A DNA stretch of 64,000 nt, from the NCBI GenBank assembly GCA_910584845.1, contig CAJUDH010000010.1, forward strand, positions 1 to 64,000. Reading direction: 5' to 3'. A program made the translations under genes and the position numbers. Of this stretch, positions 59,970 to 64,000 are shown one piece after another (positions within the stretch are counted from its first letter, which is position 1; the number at the start of each line of letters is the position of its first letter). Source of the DNA: an uncultured Lachnospiraceae bacterium (lineage in GTDB: Bacteria; Bacillota; Clostridia; Lachnospirales; Lachnospiraceae). The notes beneath the pieces are model-generated. The model saw nothing but the letters and a program-made list of their open reading frames with translations, searched no databases and was not told the origin of the DNA.

Positions 59970-61439
59970 TTAATCCAGGTCTTCCCCGTTGCTTTCAATG
60001 GCCTTTTTATACCAGAAGAAGGAATCTTTCCGGCTCCGGGAGAAATCTCCAGTCCCGTCGTCATGGCGGTCAACATAGATGAAGCCATAACGTTTAGCAT
60101 ATTGGCCGGTCCCTGCAGAGACCAGGTCGATGGGCCCCCAGGTAGTATAGCCAATCAGCGGGACGCCGTCCTCGATGGCTTCTCCCATGCAGCGGATATG
60201 CTCACGGAAATAGTCGATGCGGTAGCTGTCATGGATGGAGCCGTCTTCTTCTACCTTGTCAAAAGCGCCAAAACCGTTTTCCACTACCATCAACGGCGTA
60301 TGGGGATAGCGGTCATGAAGCACGTTCAAAGTATAGCGCAGCCCCAGGGGGTCAATCTGCCAACCCCAGTCAGACGCCTTAAGGTAAGGGTTCTTTGCGC
60401 CTACGGACATGTTCCCGGCCGTCTTCTCTGCATCTTCGCTGGTTGTGACGCAGTTTGTCATGTAATAAGAGAAGGTGTAGTAATCTACAGTCCCTTTCTT
60501 TATGGTTTCCTTGTCTTCCTCCGTAATAAAGGAAGTGTCAATGCCATGGTCTTTAAAATACTTGTAGGCAAAGGTCGGGTATTCGCCGCGGACCTGGACG
60601 TCCCCGCAAAGGTTGTTTTTAAAATTGTCTTCCTCAAAACAAGTAAAGATGTCCCTGGGATTGGGGGTCAGGGGATAGAGGGTCACATGGGCGATCATAT
60701 TGCCGATCATGAAATCCGGGTTGATCTCATGGCCTTTCTGCACCGCGATGGCGCTTGCGACGAACTCGTTGTGCAGTGCCTCGAAAGTGGACTGGGGGTC
60801 AGATTTTAAGTCGCTAAGCTTGATGGGCTTGGTGGCTTTAATATCTTCGTCTGCCATGAGCCCCAGGCCGTAAAGGTTGCCGATGCCGCCTTCGCCCATG
60901 CAGGGGATATTGATTTCATTGAAAGTCAGCCAGTATTTTACTTTGCCTTTGTACCGTTCAAAGCAGGTAGTGGCGTATTTTACAAATAAATCAATGGTTT
61001 TCCGGTTGGAAAAGCCGTGGTATTTGGTTACGATGTTCCATGGGATCTCATAGTGGCACAGGGTCACCAGGGGTTCGATGCCGTGTTTTTTGCACTCGTC
61101 AAAAATATCGTCGTAAAATTGCAGGCCGGCCTCGTTGGGGGTTTCATCGTCCCCGTTGGGGAAAATGCGGGCCCAGTTGATGGACAGGCGGAAACAGGTA
61201 AAGCCCATTTCCCCAAACAACGCAATATCTTCTTTGTAATGGTGGTAGAAATCAATGGCCTGGTGGCTGGGGTAGAAAGCGTTAGGGTCAGATACGGGAA
61301 GGAATGTCCTTGGCGTATTGACGTCGCCGCCTAAAAGCATGTCAGGCACGGATAACAGCTTGCCGTCTTCCAGATACGCGCCTTCGCACTGATTGGCGGC
61401 AACCGCGCCGCCCCATAAGAAATTTTTCGGGAATGCCAT
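59970..61439 (-). CDS. bglA: 6-phospho-beta-glucosidase (GH1)
   Basis: 489 residues from the ATG at 61439, behind GGAGGACAC. Glycoside hydrolase family 1: acid/base glutamate in LTFNEIN (E175), nucleophile in VVENGFGAFD (E387). The ending SRKDSFFWYKKAIESNG has the Ser-Lys-Tyr pattern of 6-phospho-glycosidases, so it cleaves sugars phosphorylated by a PTS. No PTS genes are beside it. Confidence 0.9.
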   Translation of the reverse strand: MAFPKNFLWGGAVAANQCEGAYLEDGKLLSVPDMLLGGDVNTPRTFLPVSDPNAFYPSHQAIDFYHHYKEDIALFGEMGFTCFRLSINWARIFPNGDDETPNEAGLQFYDDIFDECKKHGIEPLVTLCHYEIPWNIVTKYHGFSNRKTIDLFVKYATTCFERYKGKVKYWLTFNEINIPCMGEGGIGNLYGLGLMADEDIKATKPIKLSDLKSDPQSTFEALHNEFVASAIAVQKGHEINPDFMIGNMIAHVTLYPLTPNPRDIFTCFEEDNFKNNLCGDVQVRGEYPTFAYKYFKDHGIDTSFITEEDKETIKKGTVDYYTFSYYMTNCVTTSEDAEKTAGNMSVGAKNPYLKASDWGWQIDPLGLRYTLNVLHDRYPHTPLMVVENGFGAFDKVEEDGSIHDSYRIDYFREHIRCMGEAIEDGVPLIGYTTWGPIDLVSAGTGQYAKRYGFIYVDRHDDGTGDFSRSRKDSFFWYKKAIESNGEDLD

Positions 61440-61469
61440 AATGTGTCCTCCTTGTACTCTAATAACCAA

Positions 61470-61498
61470 ATTTTAGCATGTCCGGATAGCCATGTCAA
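61470..61498 (-). promoter_or_regulatory. Promoter of the GH1 gene
   Basis: On the minus strand TTGACA, 17 bases, TAAAAT, 31 bases before the start codon. Confidence 0.65.
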
Positions 61499-61641
61499 TT
61501 GTATGTTCGCCTGCCGGTGCGGCAGGCCCATAGATAATGATGTGGAAAAAGGGGACGGCAGTTGATTTCCCCGTTTTTATATGATATGTTATTTTTAGCA
61601 TGAGGGAAGGGTTTAAAGGGTTAAGGGCACGGGGATAATCG

Positions 61642-61676
61642 GTGACAAATGTCATTGGGGGGATGACGGTTGGCAT
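61642..61676. promoter_or_regulatory. Two palindromic sites spaced by two helical turns
   Basis: GTGACAAATGTCAT (61642-61655) contains the perfect palindrome TGACAAATGTCA apart from its centre. ATGACGGTTGGCAT (61663-61676) is a weaker version. Their starts are 21 bases apart. This looks like tandem sites of a dimeric response regulator or repressor for the gene at 61794. Confidence 0.4.
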
Positions 61677-61793
61677 CTATGCCTCTTTGATGGAACCGGA
61701 TATAATAGATTATAGATCAAATAGCCCGGGCGGCAACGGTTTTAATGCCGGAAAGCTGTTTTGGAAAATATTTTGAAGGAAAGGGGTGGGCGG

Positions 61794-64000
61794 ATGTTAT
61801 TTACTATGAGTTTCTTGGCTTTATTATTGGCATGGACGGCAGCGCCGCTGGTGGAGCTGGTAATTATTATCGTCCTTTACCTGGATAAGAGAAGTAATGA
61901 AAAAAAGATTGAGGAGCTTTTCCGGCAGCTTCAGGATGCAAAGCAGGAAGGCCGGCCGGCCTATCCTTTGCCCCTGGCCTGGCAGGAGGGGCCGCAGCCG
62001 GAAGGCCAAGACGTTTTTGAGGGGGGCCTGGACCCAGAAAAGGATACCTTGGGGGAGGAGGAAGGGACGGCACAAGCGCCGCCGTTTTTGCAAGAAAAGC
62101 AGGAAGGTGCGGAGGTTTGGGGGCCGCAGCCGGAAGTGGCGCTGATTTACGAAAGGCAGGAAAGCGATGCATGCCTTTTAACGCCGCACATGCCAAAACC
62201 CGATGAAAAGAAACCGGGGAAGGAAAGTGCCATGGCCATGGCGGCCCTGGTCATCGGCGTGGTTTTTGTGGTGTTGTCCGGCTTGATTTTTGCTACGACG
62301 GCCTGGCATATTTTGCCCAATATCGGCAAAGTGCTGTTGGTGGGGATGGCTTCCCTGGTGTTTTTTGCCGCCAGTTTTCTGGCAGGGAAAAGGCTTTACA
62401 TCTACAGGACCGGCAACGCGTTTTACCTGTTGGGCAGCGTTTTCCTTTTTTTTACCGTCCTGGCGGCCGGGTATTTTGAGGTTTTAGGGCCGGAATTTAT
62501 TTTAGAGGGTGTCAACCGGTGGCGGGTGCTGCTGGCAGGCGGCCTGGTGACGGTGGCCATGATGTTTTTGGGCCTAAAACAGTTTCATCACGGGTTCTAT
62601 ACCCAGGCCTGCTTTTGGGGGCTGACCGTCAACCTGTTTTACCTGATGGCGGCCTGTGAGGCTGAGGCGGCCCAATTTGCCAGTGGTATGATGGTTTATG
62701 GGTTTTTGCTGGTTGCCGGCGAATTTGCCTGTAAGAAGGCAAGGAAAAGGAAAGTGCCAAAAGAAGGGGACGCTCCTGCCGACGGCAGGCGGCAAGAAAC
62801 GGACTGTGGCGGGCCAAGCTTTTTCGGGCTTTTGGAAGAAGGGTTTGGCTGCTTTGCCGTCTTCCATTTTTGGGTGGCTGCGGCCTTTATGAGCCTGGCC
62901 GGTATTTTGGGGGTGTTGTCTTTACCGGGTTTGGAACCAGGCTGGCATGGGGCCATAGCCATGGGGGCTATGGCAGCAGGCGCGGCGGTCCTGGCTTTGC
63001 GCAGGGGAAACCAGGGGACCCGATGTTTTTTTAGCTTTGCGGTTGCTTTGGGGATCCATTATACCATGATGTGGATCAGCCGGGAAATATTTGCATACAT
63101 GGGGGAGCCGGTATATTGGGGGCCGTGGAAATTGTGTGTGGCCGTCTTTTCGGCCCAGGTCCTGGTCGCCCTCTGCTTTTGGATGGGGAGGAAAGGGAAA
63201 TTTCCTTTCCGCACAGGCGCCGGGGACCGGGTTTACACGGCTTTTATGGGCATAGATGTTTTTGCGCTGGGTATGGTGGCTTTGATTGTCTGGTTGATAA
63301 GGCAGAACCGGTATCCCCTGTATTTGCTTGTGGCTGCCGGGGGGATTTTGATTTTTGCCGTGGTAGTGGCCCTTTGGGCCAGGGAATACCAGGGGTTGCG
63401 GCGGATCCTCCCGTTTTTGTACCTGTTTGTGGTACTGCTGCTCCATGGCTCTTTTGCCGGGGGGGGATGGGTTACGGATGAGTGGATCGGCCGGGGGGCT
63501 TTTAGGGCCTGGCTGGACAAAGGGCTTCCGGAATTTTTGCTGTTGGCGGCCCTTGCCATACAAGACAGGAAAAAGCCAAGGGGGTATGGCTCCCCCCTTC
63601 TGGCCATCGGCACCATAGCCCAGATGGTTTGTTTTTCCCAAAGAGAAATATCCCTTCCGTTCTTTTTCCTCCTATCTGCCTATTTGCTGGCCCGGTCTGG
63701 CCTTAAGGCAGGGGCAGGGCTAAAAAGGGGGGGCCGTGGGAAAAACGGCGGGCCGTGGTTTTTCCTGGAGGAAAACCCGTATGTTTATGGGGCGTGTGCC
63801 TATTGCCTGATGGGGGTTTACGTTTTTATGTGCCCGTTTACCCTTTCCTATACGGTGTTTAGGATGATGGCGGTGGACGGGGCCTATGTGGCATGGCTGG
63901 CGGCGGTAAAGGCCGGTTGGGGAAAGGGCCGTAAAAGCCGTCCCCTTTATTGGGATGTGGCCGGGTGCGTGCTTTTGGCGGGGACGATGGCCGGGTATTA
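61794..64000 (+). CDS. Large multi-spanning membrane protein, DUF2157-like (runs off the right edge)
   Basis: Opens at ATG 61794 behind GAAGGAAAGGGG and stays open to the window end, giving more than 735 codons with no stop. Helix 1 (MSFLALLLAWTAAPLVELVI) is followed by a coiled, acidic Gln/Glu/Pro-rich cytoplasmic part (~35-140). At least twelve helices then follow, starting with ALVIGVVFVVLSGLIFATTA and WHILPNIGKVLLVGMASL, a pattern seen in DUF2157/DUF2339-type membrane proteins. A charged loop interrupts the helices near 310-335. Function unknown. The gene is incomplete here. Confidence 0.85.
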   Translation, partial: MLFTMSFLALLLAWTAAPLVELVIIIVLYLDKRSNEKKIEELFRQLQDAKQEGRPAYPLPLAWQEGPQPEGQDVFEGGLDPEKDTLGEEEGTAQAPPFLQEKQEGAEVWGPQPEVALIYERQESDACLLTPHMPKPDEKKPGKESAMAMAALVIGVVFVVLSGLIFATTAWHILPNIGKVLLVGMASLVFFAASFLAGKRLYIYRTGNAFYLLGSVFLFFTVLAAGYFEVLGPEFILEGVNRWRVLLAGGLVTVAMMFLGLKQFHHGFYTQACFWGLTVNLFYLMAACEAEAAQFASGMMVYGFLLVAGEFACKKARKRKVPKEGDAPADGRRQETDCGGPSFFGLLEEGFGCFAVFHFWVAAAFMSLAGILGVLSLPGLEPGWHGAIAMGAMAAGAAVLALRRGNQGTRCFFSFAVALGIHYTMMWISREIFAYMGEPVYWGPWKLCVAVFSAQVLVALCFWMGRKGKFPFRTGAGDRVYTAFMGIDVFALGMVALIVWLIRQNRYPLYLLVAAGGILIFAVVVALWAREYQGLRRILPFLYLFVVLLLHGSFAGGGWVTDEWIGRGAFRAWLDKGLPEFLLLAALAIQDRKKPRGYGSPLLAIGTIAQMVCFSQREISLPFFFLLSAYLLARSGLKAGAGLKRGGRGKNGGPWFFLEENPYVYGACAYCLMGVYVFMCPFTLSYTVFRMMAVDGAYVAWLAAVKAGWGKGRKSRPLYWDVAGCVLLAGTMAGY

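Larger units (their letters stand above)
61440..61793. other. Divergent intergenic region (354 bp)
   Basis: Holds the promoter of the GH1 gene (61470-61498), two related palindromes 21 bases apart (61642-61655 and 61663-61676), and a possible -10 (GATATAAT near 61697) for the gene at 61794. No further gene is seen. Confidence 0.6.

Overview
The window looks like chromosome from a spore-forming anaerobic Clostridia member, most likely a gut Lachnospiraceae. The evidence is a complete eight-gene spoIIIA operon, rubrerythrin, a TPP-riboswitch-controlled thiamine-precursor transporter, choline-binding-type cell-wall repeats, and low-GC-phylum AGGAGG ribosome binding sites combined with fairly GC-rich coding DNA. 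No rRNA, tRNA, CRISPR array or intact insertion sequence was seen.

Layout. Bases 1-1958 are an AT-rich accessory patch: two small orphan proteins, a broken Rpn/PD-(D/E)XK nuclease gene and a leucine-rich-repeat remnant, bracketed by two degenerate ~105-bp direct repeats. From 1959 to 8166 lie an unrecognised C-terminally anchored protein (minus strand), a LuxE/LuxC pair (acyl-protein synthetase and acyl-CoA reductase, the latter frameshifted), a WG-repeat lipoprotein-like protein and a secreted cell-wall-binding protein. From 8216 to 15000 come spoIIIAA-AH behind a sigma-E-like promoter, then an Asp23 gene and a DUF4190 membrane protein. Bases 15296-26574 hold a YdcZ-type transporter, an amidohydrolase, Maf, a large Ser/Thr kinase, the thiamine-type ABC operon, a PdaA-like deacetylase, a DacF-like carboxypeptidase and a TetR regulator.

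Bases 26796-39745 carry putP, a padR-HAAS operon, a DUF6062 protein, rubrerythrin, a phosphoesterase, scpA-scpB (scpB with a 15-bp minisatellite), dut, a TPR protein, hflX and a GntR-type regulator. Bases 39827-44853 carry a peptidoglycan-binding/SpoIID-like protein and a damaged carAB locus: carA is cut off after about 120 codons, joined out of frame to a carB lacking its first ~40 codons, and carB is frameshifted once more. An ABC exporter with an embedded 700-residue zinc-ribbon membrane protein follows (44919-50224).

The most notable block is 50333-59876, a ten-gene membrane operon in the order of the Mrp-like half of membrane-bound hydrogenases (E, F, G, D-like, fused E/B, C, D). It ends in four antiporter-like (MrpD/NuoN) subunits, with no MrpA and no hydrogenase or quinone module. 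A near-perfect palindromic terminator separates it from a convergent 6-phospho-beta-glucosidase gene. The window ends inside a large DUF2157-like membrane protein gene that runs off the right edge.

Two of the frameshifts (luxC, carB) are single-base changes in or beside homopolymers, so sequencing error is a live alternative for those. The carA-carB deletion and the Rpn damage are not explained that way.
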